64,000 bases of DNA from Leptospira kobayashii (GTDB lineage Bacteria > Spirochaetota > Leptospiria > Leptospirales > Leptospiraceae), in the NCBI RefSeq assembly GCF_003114835.2, contig NZ_AP025028.1, positions 2,384,001-2,448,000 of the forward strand, given 5' to 3'. The translations under genes were made by a program, and so were the position numbers. Under the pieces are notes generated by a model. That model was given only the letters and a program-made list of their open reading frames with translations. It did no database searches and was not told where the DNA came from. Every line of letters starts with the position of its first letter. Within the stretch, counting starts at the first letter, position 1. Of the stretch, positions 17,850-26,534 are shown one piece after another.

Positions 17850-20288
17850 TCAAAAAGAAGGAGAAGGAACCCACATATATTGGGCCCAATTCTGATTTTC
17901 AGTGGTTTCTAAAAATTTTTCCAACTGATGTAACTGAGAGCGATTGAATCTATGTAGATTTTTCAAAGAACTTAAAATCGATTTCAATTTTTCCGAATCG
18001 ATCAAGCCTTCTTCGTAGGTTTTCACCGCCAAAAATGCAGCTTCATTATAAAAATTATAGGCACAGTACAAACTGATCAATTTCAAAATCTTCTTCGTAT
18101 CTTTTTGCTTAATTAACAACCGATAGTCTCTGACCGCGATCAAATCGATTTCAATCAATCTTTCCGCTATCGACGGATTTCCGTATTTCACCGAATACAA
18201 ATGAGTATAATACAATTCTCCATCCGCATTCGGGCTGCGACTCCCCCGATTGGTTCTGAAATCCAAAACTTCAAATCCGTTCTCTTTCATGAAAATAAGC
18301 GAATCTTCCACCGTTGCCGATTTTTTCATGGAGCCCATGACACTGACTTCCATTTCGATTAGTAAAAGTTCGTCTAAATATTCTTTGTCGATGGATTTTA
18401 CTATATCCAGCTCGATTCCTTGCACATCCAATTTGATGGCGGAAGGCAAAACATTATTACGTTTCAATTCGGAATTCAGTGTTTCCGTCTCTATCTCTTC
18501 CTTTCGCATTGGAAAAAAATATTTCGAGTTTTTTACATAATCAGAATCCAGATCTGGTTCCAACAACGAACTGCCTGTAGGAGTATTCGTTATATTTAAC
18601 GTTTGTTTACCGCCGGTTGCAGAAATTCCTGCTCTTGAAAGTATGAATTTGGATCCTTCGTATTCGGGACGTTGGTATAGTTTTTGGATCACATCGAAAG
18701 ATTCCTTGTGCGGTTCGAAAATCAGATAATCCGCATAACCGATCAGCTTATACCAGCTAGGTTGTAAGGAATGGGCTCCTCCAATATCGACTACTTGAAT
18801 TTTTTCGCCGTTATTGATCTTAAGATATTCTTCTCTTAAAGACACAGGTTTTTGCGAAACATCTCCGGTGTGATAAGGATAAGGTTGATTTAAAACCGGC
18901 GCCTCTCTATGTCGAAGTGAAGCTGCATAATTTTTGCCTTGAAGTAGCACCTTTAAAATCAGTTTGAAGCGGAAGAACAAAGAATCCCTTAAAAAAGCTT
19001 TAACTCTGCCGGGAAGTAAAGATTTGATTCTCGCCTTCAAACCTAATGATTGTTTGCTTGTAGCCACTTTCGCGGACTCTCTCGAATAAGCGACGGAAAA
19101 CATTTTAGTGTCCGCATAGGCAATTTGCATTGCCCATCTCTCTCCTTTGTCCGGCTGCCCTCCCCTGTGCAAAAGGTAACATCCGTCAAATATGAAAAAA
19201 TTGGATTCATCGGAAGTGATAGCCCTTTCGGAATCGGAAAGAGATTTGAATTGTTCCATCTCCTCCGTCAGGTCATCTCCGAAATGGCTACTACCTTGCA
19301 ACACAGGCGGTAATAAGTTCACAAATTCCTTTCTAAATTCTTCTTCCAAATATCTTTTTCTATAATAAGGATGATTTTGTTTTTCCACTCCTCGGTAGGC
19401 ATCACGCATTCCGTAATCCATCCCTTTGTAAAAAAGGGTCAATGATTTAACGGTATTTAGGTTAGGTGAATTTTCTATATAAGAAAACGGACCGTTTTCC
19501 TTCTCAACTTTAGAAAGATATAATAGACTTTTGATCGCATAAAATGCTTCATCGGAATGCAAATAAGAAAGTTTGCCCGTGGGAATATTCTTATCAGCAT
19601 AACAGTTCTTATACCAAGACTCCGCTGAATTCGAATATTGAAGCGCGCAGTAAAACAAATCCAACTTTTTACCGTAATAGTTGGAAACTCCTTCGATGAC
19701 ACCGTTCTCATCCAATATTTTCCGAATGATCTCGAAGTATCCACCTTCTAACGGTAACGAGATGGAACAATTCATATCTTCCGGCATCGTCAGCTTTTTT
19801 GTTTTGAGCTGATTGCGAAAGTTTTCTGTTTTCAGAAACAACTCTTCGATGATTTGATTCGGAACGGAAAGTTTCGCGATGCCACTTTCTTTCAATTTGT
19901 TCGTAATGATTTCCGATTTTGAATTTTTCCTTTCAGGGGTGTAAACGGAAGCTTCCGAAGAATGAAGAAGTAGTTTATAAATCTCCGCTTCCAAAAAATC
20001 CAAAGAGATTCGAATCCCTTTGTTAATTCTAGATCTTTCCGGAGAATTTAGAATCAGCAAAGAAGATAATCTATCGATTTTCGGATTTACCTCAGTTATC
20101 CTCAAATGATGGATTTTGCTTTGTTTCGGATTTTTTGCAAATTGATCAATGATCAAATCAAGTGATTTCAAAATAGAAAGTATCTCTTCATTCAAACCGT
20201 TTTGATTAATACTTATATTGATTAAGCTTTTATAGGCCGGATGAACGGAGTAATTTACATTATCTGGATTTGAAACGATTGAGCTCAT
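17850..20288 (-). CDS. PhyH-like dioxygenase domain fused to FkbM methyltransferase
   Basis: An 812-residue protein. Residues ~180-400 look like a phytanoyl-CoA-type Fe(II)/2-oxoglutarate oxygenase: LHSDEAF gives the HxD iron ligands (His244, Asp246), and NFFIFDGCYLLHRGG gives the distal histidine (His374), with Arg384 placed to bind 2-oxoglutarate. Residues ~480-700 are an FkbM methyltransferase: VVDIGGAHSLQPSWYKL, LIFEPHKES, AIKLDVQGIELDIVKS. The first ~180 residues and the last ~100 have no assignment. The combined activities would hydroxylate (or oxidise) and methylate a sugar, perhaps as a chain-end cap next to Wzt. The ATG at 20286-20288 overlaps the wzt stop as ATGA. Confidence 0.75.
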   Translation of the reverse strand: MSSIVSNPDNVNYSVHPAYKSLINISINQNGLNEEILSILKSLDLIIDQFAKNPKQSKIHHLRITEVNPKIDRLSSLLILNSPERSRINKGIRISLDFLEAEIYKLLLHSSEASVYTPERKNSKSEIITNKLKESGIAKLSVPNQIIEELFLKTENFRNQLKTKKLTMPEDMNCSISLPLEGGYFEIIRKILDENGVIEGVSNYYGKKLDLFYCALQYSNSAESWYKNCYADKNIPTGKLSYLHSDEAFYAIKSLLYLSKVEKENGPFSYIENSPNLNTVKSLTLFYKGMDYGMRDAYRGVEKQNHPYYRKRYLEEEFRKEFVNLLPPVLQGSSHFGDDLTEEMEQFKSLSDSERAITSDESNFFIFDGCYLLHRGGQPDKGERWAMQIAYADTKMFSVAYSRESAKVATSKQSLGLKARIKSLLPGRVKAFLRDSLFFRFKLILKVLLQGKNYAASLRHREAPVLNQPYPYHTGDVSQKPVSLREEYLKINNGEKIQVVDIGGAHSLQPSWYKLIGYADYLIFEPHKESFDVIQKLYQRPEYEGSKFILSRAGISATGGKQTLNITNTPTGSSLLEPDLDSDYVKNSKYFFPMRKEEIETETLNSELKRNNVLPSAIKLDVQGIELDIVKSIDKEYLDELLLIEMEVSVMGSMKKSATVEDSLIFMKENGFEVLDFRTNRGSRSPNADGELYYTHLYSVKYGNPSIAERLIEIDLIAVRDYRLLIKQKDTKKILKLISLYCAYNFYNEAAFLAVKTYEEGLIDSEKLKSILSSLKNLHRFNRSQLHQLEKFLETTENQNWAQYMWVPSPSF

Positions 20289-21736
20289 TTTATTAATTCT
20301 CCATTGCGAATGATATGATTTTCAAACTCTCCGGGCAAATCGCATAAACCCATAAAAGGCAAAAACAAACTTTCATTTTGGTTTTGCACTTGGAGAGTAT
20401 CCAACGTTGCCGCATAAATATATTTCAAATTTTCGGAAAACCTGCTCATAGAAATAGATTCTATGTTGAGTAGTTCGTTTTCGGGCAAAGCACCCGCTAC
20501 GATCCCAAAGGAATATTCAAGAGGAAGCAGGTTCAATTTCAATCTATAACAAACGGAAACGACATCTCCCGGAAGAAGGTAATCCGCCTTTCCTTGATTT
20601 ACTTTGAATTGAAAATCGTATTTGCTATAAACTGTGACGTTTTCTTTCGTATTGATAAAGATTGCAAAACAAGGTCTTAGGATTTTTTTATTAACTTTGA
20701 ATTTAAAATAAAAAGTAACTTCTTCACCGGTGGTTAACTGGCTTGTGGCAATTCCCTTATGATTTTTGATGATATAACTTTTTAATTCGATCTCACCCAA
20801 ACCAACTTCATTAACTTTGATATTCGCAGGAAAGACAAACTCGGAATCTGATGGCCAGTTTTCAATCTCAACGGAAGAATTTTTTCCGTCCGTTCTGAGA
20901 TTTTGATTCAACCCTGAATTCGCATTTTCTATCTTCTCGATATATTCATTCACCATTTGAACGTTTTTAAAACTATCTATCTTATAATAGATGTAAGATG
21001 CTTTGGTGGAATCGCCTTCATAGAAAATTTCCCCTTCTTTAAGGACGATGGCTTTGCTGCAATATTTGACTACACTTCCTGTGTCATGAGTCACAAACAG
21101 AAAAGTGGTATTGCCCTTATTCAATAACCCCTCTATCAAAGTATGACATTTCTGTTGAAAGAAAACGTCTCCCACACTCAATGCCTCGTCCACAATCAGA
21201 ATCTCAGGTTCAAGTAACGCTTGTACGGCGAATGCAAGACGAACGAACATTCCCGAAGAGTAAGTTTTTACAGGCTGATCGATAAAGGTTCCGATCTGGG
21301 CGAACTCTTCTATTTCCTGAAATTTATTCAAAATCTGATTTTCGGAAAAACCCAAAATGCTTCCGTTTAAAAAAACATTTTCTCTTCCCGTAAATTCGGG
21401 ATTGAAACCGCTTCCCAGTTCAAGTAGAGCATTGATCTTTCCTTGCACATCAATATCTCCTTCCGAAGGAGAAAGAGTTCCCGCTATGATCTGAAGTAGA
21501 GTCGATTTACCCGCTCCGTTTCTGCCCAAAACTCCGATGGAATCGCCCTTTTTGATTTCTAAATTGATTCCCTTCAATGCCCAAAATTCCTGAAAATACT
21601 TTCTTCCCTTCAAAGAAGGAAAAAAACGGGAAATAGGAGAAACTAACATCTGTTTCAAGCGGTCGGTCGGGTTATTGAATATCCGGTATGCTTTGGATAC
21701 ATTTCGCAGTGAGATTACCGTTTCATTTTGTATCAT
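20285..21736 (-). CDS. wzt: O-antigen ABC transporter ATPase with C-terminal sugar-binding domain
   Basis: A 483-residue ATPase. Walker A is GRNGAGKST at residues 71-79, the signature is YSSGMFVRLAFA, Walker B is ILIVDEALSVGD and the switch histidine is in FLFVTHD. The first ~250 residues are the nucleotide-binding domain of the polysaccharide-exporter class. The C-terminal ~200 residues form the extra beta-rich domain of Wzt proteins, which in known cases recognises the modified chain end of the O-antigen. It pairs with the permease at 31789-32604, which is about 10 kb away rather than adjacent. The next gene encodes a PhyH-FkbM fusion, a plausible capping enzyme. Confidence 0.92.
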   Translation of the reverse strand: MIQNETVISLRNVSKAYRIFNNPTDRLKQMLVSPISRFFPSLKGRKYFQEFWALKGINLEIKKGDSIGVLGRNGAGKSTLLQIIAGTLSPSEGDIDVQGKINALLELGSGFNPEFTGRENVFLNGSILGFSENQILNKFQEIEEFAQIGTFIDQPVKTYSSGMFVRLAFAVQALLEPEILIVDEALSVGDVFFQQKCHTLIEGLLNKGNTTFLFVTHDTGSVVKYCSKAIVLKEGEIFYEGDSTKASYIYYKIDSFKNVQMVNEYIEKIENANSGLNQNLRTDGKNSSVEIENWPSDSEFVFPANIKVNEVGLGEIELKSYIIKNHKGIATSQLTTGEEVTFYFKFKVNKKILRPCFAIFINTKENVTVYSKYDFQFKVNQGKADYLLPGDVVSVCYRLKLNLLPLEYSFGIVAGALPENELLNIESISMSRFSENLKYIYAATLDTLQVQNQNESLFLPFMGLCDLPGEFENHIIRNGELIK

Positions 21737-21757
21737 TAAATATTTCTTTCCATATAA

Positions 21758-22474
21758 TTATAACAAATTGCGACCGAGCATAAAAGATTCCGCAGTTTCA
21801 ACGCCGACACTTGCTCCTCGCCAAGAAGCCAAATGTTCAACAGCTTTGATAGACCTTGCATGAGGCCATTCCCTCATTTCCGAAGAGTAAATTTCCAATG
21901 CTTCTTTCTTTAATTCGAAGAATGTTTTTCCCCTACTTCCTTTCCGACTCAAATCGACAAACCAATTCGGTTGAAAAGGAATTCCGCTGCCGGGAGGTTG
22001 CCATTCCGTACTGGATGCAACTTCAAAGAATAATAATGTTTTCAAAGTTTGTCCCGGTATCGGTCTTGCTGCGGTAACAATTGCTTGTTGAACAAGACGG
22101 TGATCTATATTCAAATCCCAGGCGTGATGAGTGTATATTAAATTCGGCTTAACTATAGACAATTCATCTTCTATGATTTTAACGATATCCAACAAATCGA
22201 GAGAGTCCATCCGATTGTCGGGTAAATCAAATAGTTTAAAGCTTGTTACACCCAAGTGACGATTCGCCTTTTCAGCGATAATAGCAAGCTCGGATAATTC
22301 TTTACTCAATTTATCCCTATTTCTTTTTTGATCTCTGCTGGTTAATCCTTCCGCCATAATGCGAACATGCACTTCCGCACCTTCCTCCGCATGACGGGCA
22401 ATCGTACCACCGCATCCTAAAATTTCGTCATCCGGGTGAGCGGCGATAACCAGTATGATATCTTTTTTATTCAT
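21758..22474 (-). CDS. PIG-L family deacetylase
   Basis: A 238-residue LmbE/PIG-L zinc hydrolase. The metal motif AHPDDEILGCGGTIARH is at about residues 12-28 and the second ligand region IYTHHAWDLNIDHRLV (about 113-128) includes the conserved H-x-x-H pair. These enzymes de-N-acetylate GlcNAc-type sugars or related conjugates. In this operon it follows a methyltransferase by 2 bp and precedes wzt, so deacetylation of an N-acetyl sugar (giving a free amine) in the polysaccharide or its precursor is likely. The family and metal site are certain; the substrate is not. Confidence 0.85.
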   Translation of the reverse strand: MNKKDIILVIAAHPDDEILGCGGTIARHAEEGAEVHVRIMAEGLTSRDQKRNRDKLSKELSELAIIAEKANRHLGVTSFKLFDLPDNRMDSLDLLDIVKIIEDELSIVKPNLIYTHHAWDLNIDHRLVQQAIVTAARPIPGQTLKTLLFFEVASSTEWQPPGSGIPFQPNWFVDLSRKGSRGKTFFELKKEALEIYSSEMREWPHARSIKAVEHLASWRGASVGVETAESFMLGRNLL

Positions 22475-22476
22475 AA

Positions 22477-23145
22477 TTATTTTTTTCTAAAAATAAAATT
22501 CCAAGCTGCGACAGTATAATCGGAAGCAGGAATCAAAACATCGTTTTTTTTATGTTCAAGATATAAGGCCTCGAACTTATCGAAAGTCCGCAAGAGCTCC
22601 GACTTGGAAAAAAAATGAACTCTGCCCAAACCTACAAAACTTCCCGTTTCCAATTTGGTTCTGGTATTCGGATCTTCCGCCGCCTCCCCTCTTTTCAAAT
22701 CGGTATGCGAATCGGAAAACCAATCGACTCCGATAAACAAACCGTCTTTCTCCAGCTTTCCATAACAAAGTTCGATCGCATGCGTGATTGCTTCCGAATG
22801 ATTGTGAACGAGAGATGCACGATCAATGATGATATCAAAGTTTCCTTCAAAGGGAATCTCCTTTGTAAAATCAGCGTTCTTTATCTTCGATTGAATTTCG
22901 GGAAATCTTTCCCGCAATTCGTTTACTATATGTTCGCTTCCTTCCAAGGCGTGATAGTCCACACCTAACGAAAGTAAGAATGGAATGTTTGCGCCTGCGC
23001 CGCATCCCAGTTCCAAAACCCTTAGTTTCGAAAAATCTTTTCCCCGAAGGTATCGAAAAAAAAGACTAACCAAATCGCTCCAGGGCCAGCGACTACGATG
23101 ACCTCCCGATTTATAAGTCACATCCCAATCAGTTGAAAATGACAT
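22477..23145 (-). CDS. Class I SAM-dependent methyltransferase
   Basis: A 222-residue methyltransferase. Motif I is RVLELGCGAGANIPFLLSLG (about residues 41-60). A conserved ALEGSEH second strand, FDIIIDRASLVHNH and KLEKDGLFIGVDWFSDSHTD follow, and the N-terminus (WDVTYKSGGHRSRWPW) resembles small-molecule and sugar methyltransferases. It belongs to the block PIG-L / methyltransferase / WbqC / aminotransferase, all spaced by 4 bp or less or overlapping. Probable role: methylation of an amino or hydroxyl group of a sugar nucleotide made by this block. Confidence 0.8.
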   Translation of the reverse strand: MSFSTDWDVTYKSGGHRSRWPWSDLVSLFFRYLRGKDFSKLRVLELGCGAGANIPFLLSLGVDYHALEGSEHIVNELRERFPEIQSKIKNADFTKEIPFEGNFDIIIDRASLVHNHSEAITHAIELCYGKLEKDGLFIGVDWFSDSHTDLKRGEAAEDPNTRTKLETGSFVGLGRVHFFSKSELLRTFDKFEALYLEHKKNDVLIPASDYTVAAWNFIFRKK

Positions 23146-23148
23146 GTA

Positions 23149-23826
23149 TCACCCTTTGTATATAATTGAAAGATCATCAGTGTTGAATAAAAAATCCAAG
23201 ATACCCAAATGGGAAATAAAATCCTTACCGATCTGAGGATAAAGAGGGTGTTTGTAATCTTGAAACAATACTTCGATTTGGTTGGATTGAAAATCATCCA
23301 AGTTCAAATAATCTTTCCCGAAGATTCCCGAAATATAAGTTTTAGCATTTAGTTTTTTACAGATGTTTAATACCAAATCGGATTTGTTTCCTTCAAACTC
23401 CAAATCACTTGCGCGAACAATTTTCGTTTTGATATTCAAATCCTTCAAGGTCCAAATCAAAAACTCATAACAGAATAAAGCAAAATCGGTATGTTCCGAA
23501 TTGTATATTGATTCCAAAGAAGAGAATACTTTATCGAATCTCGGAGCTTTCCTATAATTCAGCTCGATTGTTTTGAGATGTTTTTTTCTCCAAGGAGTGG
23601 AGTTATCTATTTGAATATCTTTGATAGTCTGATCAATATGCCCTTTTAATTTGACAGGTATGGTAAGCCAAAGTTCCCCCGCGTTCGTCTTGATTTTATT
23701 CCGATTCGTAAAACTGTTTTTCTCGAACTGAACCGTATCCAAATACACGAATACATCGCTTCGGATGATTTTTTCGTAATAACCCAACCATCCGTTGAAA
23801 GCGGGCTGATGAATGCTGACAATCAT
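23149..23826 (-). CDS. wbqC: WbqC-like protein
   Basis: A 225-residue protein starting MIVSIHQPAFNGWLGYYEKI. It carries the WbqC family features: a H-Q-P motif at residues 6-8, VFVYLDTVQFEKNSFTNRNKIKT, LWLTIPVK (about 56-63) and KTISSGIFGKDYL-like C-terminal residues. The biochemical role of this family is not settled; members occur in O-antigen loci next to aminotransferases. The ATG at 23824-23826 overlaps the aminotransferase stop (ATGA), which decides the start; the frame stays open further upstream only across the aminotransferase gene. A role in N-modification of the amino sugar made by its neighbour is possible. Confidence 0.8.
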   Translation of the reverse strand: MIVSIHQPAFNGWLGYYEKIIRSDVFVYLDTVQFEKNSFTNRNKIKTNAGELWLTIPVKLKGHIDQTIKDIQIDNSTPWRKKHLKTIELNYRKAPRFDKVFSSLESIYNSEHTDFALFCYEFLIWTLKDLNIKTKIVRASDLEFEGNKSDLVLNICKKLNAKTYISGIFGKDYLNLDDFQSNQIEVLFQDYKHPLYPQIGKDFISHLGILDFLFNTDDLSIIYKG

Positions 23827-24821
23827 CTTAATACCTTGATGATCTTTTCCAATTCGGCATCTGTCAAAGAAGGATAACAAGGCAACGATACGGTGTTCTT
23901 GGACATTCGAAGTGCATTGGGAAAATCTTCTTTTTTTCCCAAAATTTCCCAATCTTCAATCGGAACTATTGCTTTGATATCATTTTGTTTCAACTTTTCA
24001 ATGACGGAAACAGGATTCTCCGAATACATCACCGAACGGTAGTAAATCGATCCGGGAACGCTCTTCATCATATTCAAACCTGCTGATTCGTATTCGTGAA
24101 AGATTTCTTTCCTCCTGGAAAGAAATCCGTTCAATTTTTTCAATTGAACTCTTCCTATCGCAGCTTGCATTTCAGTCATAGGAAAGCCGAAACGATTTGC
24201 CTGCTCCACTCTTCCGTCAAAATCAAGATAATCTTTGATCTTTGCGATCTTCGATTTATCTTTCGAAACCACCATGCCGCCTTGGCCACCGCTGGTGAGT
24301 AATTTCGTAGCATAAAAACTGAAAATACCGATATCACCGATCGTCCCGAGAGATTTGCTTTTATAAGTTCCCCCGATAGATTGACAACAATCTTCGATGA
24401 TCAGAATATCCTTATCTATCTTATCCAAAGTGACAGGTTGTCCGTACAAATGAGGAATGATTGCAATATCAGGTTTGGATTTATTTAGCGCTTCAATGTC
24501 AATATTCGGTCCGTTTTTTTCAATATCCAGAAGAACTTCATTTCCCGAAGCCAATGCCACTGCATTCCGAAGAGCACTGCAAACATAACTGGGGAATGCG
24601 ACCTTTTTGGATTTAGCATCTAACGCAAGCAAAGCGAGAAATAATGCGGAGGTTCCGGTGGACGTTACAACGGCAGACCCGTGATCAAGTCCCAGGTAAT
24701 CGCAAAATTCGTTTTCAAACCGTTCAATTTGTTCGGAAGAGACGAGATAATTGGATCTGATGACTGCTGCGGCAGCGTCAATTTCCTCTTGTCCCAGACT
24801 AGGTCGATTGTGGTTGATCAT
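23823..24821 (-). CDS. DegT/DnrJ/EryC1 sugar aminotransferase
   Basis: A 332-residue PLP enzyme, somewhat shorter than typical (360-390). It has VVTSTGTSALFLALLALD, IPHLYGQPV, IIEDCCQSIGGTYK, and the PLP-lysine segment IFSFYATKLLTSGGQGGMV (about residues 177-195). It is a second aminotransferase, distinct from pseC and from the enzyme at 8794-9900. It overlaps the formyltransferase gene by 23 bp upstream and the wbqC gene downstream. Aminotransferase plus formyltransferase is the usual pairing for N-formyl amino sugars (VioA/VioF, QdtB/QdtF-like); alternatively the formyltransferase serves the nonulosonate path. Confidence 0.82.
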   Translation of the reverse strand: MINHNRPSLGQEEIDAAAAVIRSNYLVSSEQIERFENEFCDYLGLDHGSAVVTSTGTSALFLALLALDAKSKKVAFPSYVCSALRNAVALASGNEVLLDIEKNGPNIDIEALNKSKPDIAIIPHLYGQPVTLDKIDKDILIIEDCCQSIGGTYKSKSLGTIGDIGIFSFYATKLLTSGGQGGMVVSKDKSKIAKIKDYLDFDGRVEQANRFGFPMTEMQAAIGRVQLKKLNGFLSRRKEIFHEYESAGLNMMKSVPGSIYYRSVMYSENPVSVIEKLKQNDIKAIVPIEDWEILGKKEDFPNALRMSKNTVSLPCYPSLTDAELEKIIKVLR

Positions 24822-25482
24822 AAAATTGAATTGTTATATCCGTTGGAAATTCGGGTTCTTCTGCCACATCCAATTTGAGAGTATATTTGATTCCGTTTTG
24901 AATGAAATAAGCGGGGTGTCCGTCTTCACAAGCTCTCAAATGGTTTATATTTTGAAGTAGAGAAGTATTTACATCCATCCGGTTATCTTCTGCTTTCCGT
25001 TTGGGATAAAAATCACCTTCCCCCGTCTCAGGAATTCCTTTCAGACCTCCCGAGGGAAATCGATTCAATATTTTTCCAATGAGTAAAAAACAAAGCTCCT
25101 CGTCCCAGACTCTCAAATGTTTAGCCAAATAATTCGGCTTCATGGAAAACTTAGCTTTCACAATGTATTCGCCTGCATCAATCTCATCATTGACCAGAAT
25201 TCCGGTGATACAATATTCCTTCTCTTCTCTGATGATTGTATTGTATATGGGTGCCCAACCTTTTCCTTTGGGTAGATCCGTGGAATGAAACACCATTACA
25301 TTTCGATTTCGGCCGATCCCTTTGAGAATTTTTTTATAATTCCAAAGAACGATTAAATCGTAATCGGCTGTCTCTTCCGGAACAATATCGGAAACCTCTA
25401 CTTGAAATCCACCTAAGTAACGTTCGATCAACGAAGAGAGATCTGTTTCATTTAATTTATTTAATAGAAACAAAACTCTCAT
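24799..25482 (-). CDS. Formyltransferase-family protein
   Basis: A 227-residue protein with a formyltransferase-like fold: VFHSTDLPKGKGWAPIYNTI (about residues 84-103) matches the H-x-S-x-L-P-x-x-x-G-x-x-P segment of 10-formyl-THF-dependent enzymes, and VNDEIDAGEYIVKAKF (about 117-132) matches the D-x-G motif with the catalytic Asp. The usual catalytic Asn two residues before His is replaced by Val, so the mechanism may differ. It lacks a separate C-terminal OB domain. I place the start at the ATG at 25480-25482, which overlaps the upstream stop as TGATG; a TTG one codon earlier is the alternative. It probably acylates an amino sugar in place of PseH. Confidence 0.75.
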   Translation of the reverse strand: MRVLFLLNKLNETDLSSLIERYLGGFQVEVSDIVPEETADYDLIVLWNYKKILKGIGRNRNVMVFHSTDLPKGKGWAPIYNTIIREEKEYCITGILVNDEIDAGEYIVKAKFSMKPNYLAKHLRVWDEELCFLLIGKILNRFPSGGLKGIPETGEGDFYPKRKAEDNRMDVNTSLLQNINHLRACEDGHPAYFIQNGIKYTLKLDVAEEPEFPTDITIQFYDQPQST

Positions 25483-26534
25483 CAAAGTGTGATCGCTTCT
25501 CCTTTATTGAACTTTTTGGACGCCTTTGCATTTTGAAGATGTTGCCAAAAACTTGCAGGAAGACCCGCACCACCTGCGACCCTGCGCAGAGTCAAATTTT
25601 GTTCTGACAAAATTTCACCAGCTTGAATTTCCTTGGAGGCAACAATATATCTTCGGAATTCCTTTCGATTGAACAATTCCCCTTCGGTAGGCCGAACGAT
25701 CGGAGTACCTAACATTTTATAGGCGGTCCGGATGTTATCCACCCAAACCTTCAACCCTTCCGGATTTTCGGAAAACCAATGATCGGGACCGACCATATTA
25801 TGGTCCAAGGTAAAATGTTTCTCAAAGAAAACAGCGCCTTTCGCAACAGCTAAAGAAGATGCCAATGGCCCTTGCGTATGATCGGAAAATCCGAGAATGA
25901 GTCCCGGAAATGCGCCTCTCAGCGTATCCAATTTTTTGAGATTCACATCTTCCGGTTGAGTCGGATACAAAGAAGTGCATAATAATAAAATTACGGGAAA
26001 ACCATCGAACGCATTCACCGATTCGAGAGTGTGGTATACTTCTCCTAAATTGCTCATACCCAAAGATAAAATCAGAGGTAATCCTTTTTTAGCATAGTCT
26101 TGCAACAAGGGAATATTTACAAAATCATCCGATCCGACTTTGATCGCTTCAATGCCCAATTTCAAAAGCAATTCCAAATCACCTAGATTCTGCGGAGTTG
26201 AAAGGAAAGTTATATCTGTCGCCTTACATTTGTCATAGATTTTTTGCCATTCATCCGGAGTGAATTGGTAACGAAGAAACATCTCCAACATGGACTCAGT
26301 AACTTCTTTGCCTTGCGAATAATAAGTAAACATCTGAGTCTTATCGCTTACAAACTCTTCCGCTTTAAATGTTTGAAACTTAACCGCGTCCACTCCCGCG
26401 TCTTTAGCGACTTCAATCATCTTAAAGGCGTTTTCAAGATTTCCGTTGTGATTGATACCTACTTCGGCAACTATATACGGCTGGGAATATCTGGAGATTT
26501 CTTGATTTCTAATCTTAATCTTTGTGTGATTCAT
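25482..26534 (-). CDS. pseI: Nonulosonate synthase, PseI/NeuB family
   Basis: A 350-residue enzyme. The TIM-barrel part has YIVAEVGINHNGN (about residues 18-30), DAVKFQTFKAEEFVS, FLSTPQ, IKVGSDDFVNIPLL and VFFEKHFTLDH; the C-terminal ~60 residues (RRYIVASKEIQAGEILSEQ..) form an antifreeze-like SAF domain. It condenses a 6-carbon amino sugar with phosphoenolpyruvate to give a nine-carbon nonulosonic acid. The pseB, pseC, pseF and pseG-like neighbours point to pseudaminic rather than sialic or legionaminic acid. Its ATG overlaps the flavoprotein stop as ATGA. Confidence 0.88.
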   Translation of the reverse strand: MNHTKIKIRNQEISRYSQPYIVAEVGINHNGNLENAFKMIEVAKDAGVDAVKFQTFKAEEFVSDKTQMFTYYSQGKEVTESMLEMFLRYQFTPDEWQKIYDKCKATDITFLSTPQNLGDLELLLKLGIEAIKVGSDDFVNIPLLQDYAKKGLPLILSLGMSNLGEVYHTLESVNAFDGFPVILLLCTSLYPTQPEDVNLKKLDTLRGAFPGLILGFSDHTQGPLASSLAVAKGAVFFEKHFTLDHNMVGPDHWFSENPEGLKVWVDNIRTAYKMLGTPIVRPTEGELFNRKEFRRYIVASKEIQAGEILSEQNLTLRRVAGGAGLPASFWQHLQNAKASKKFNKGEAITL

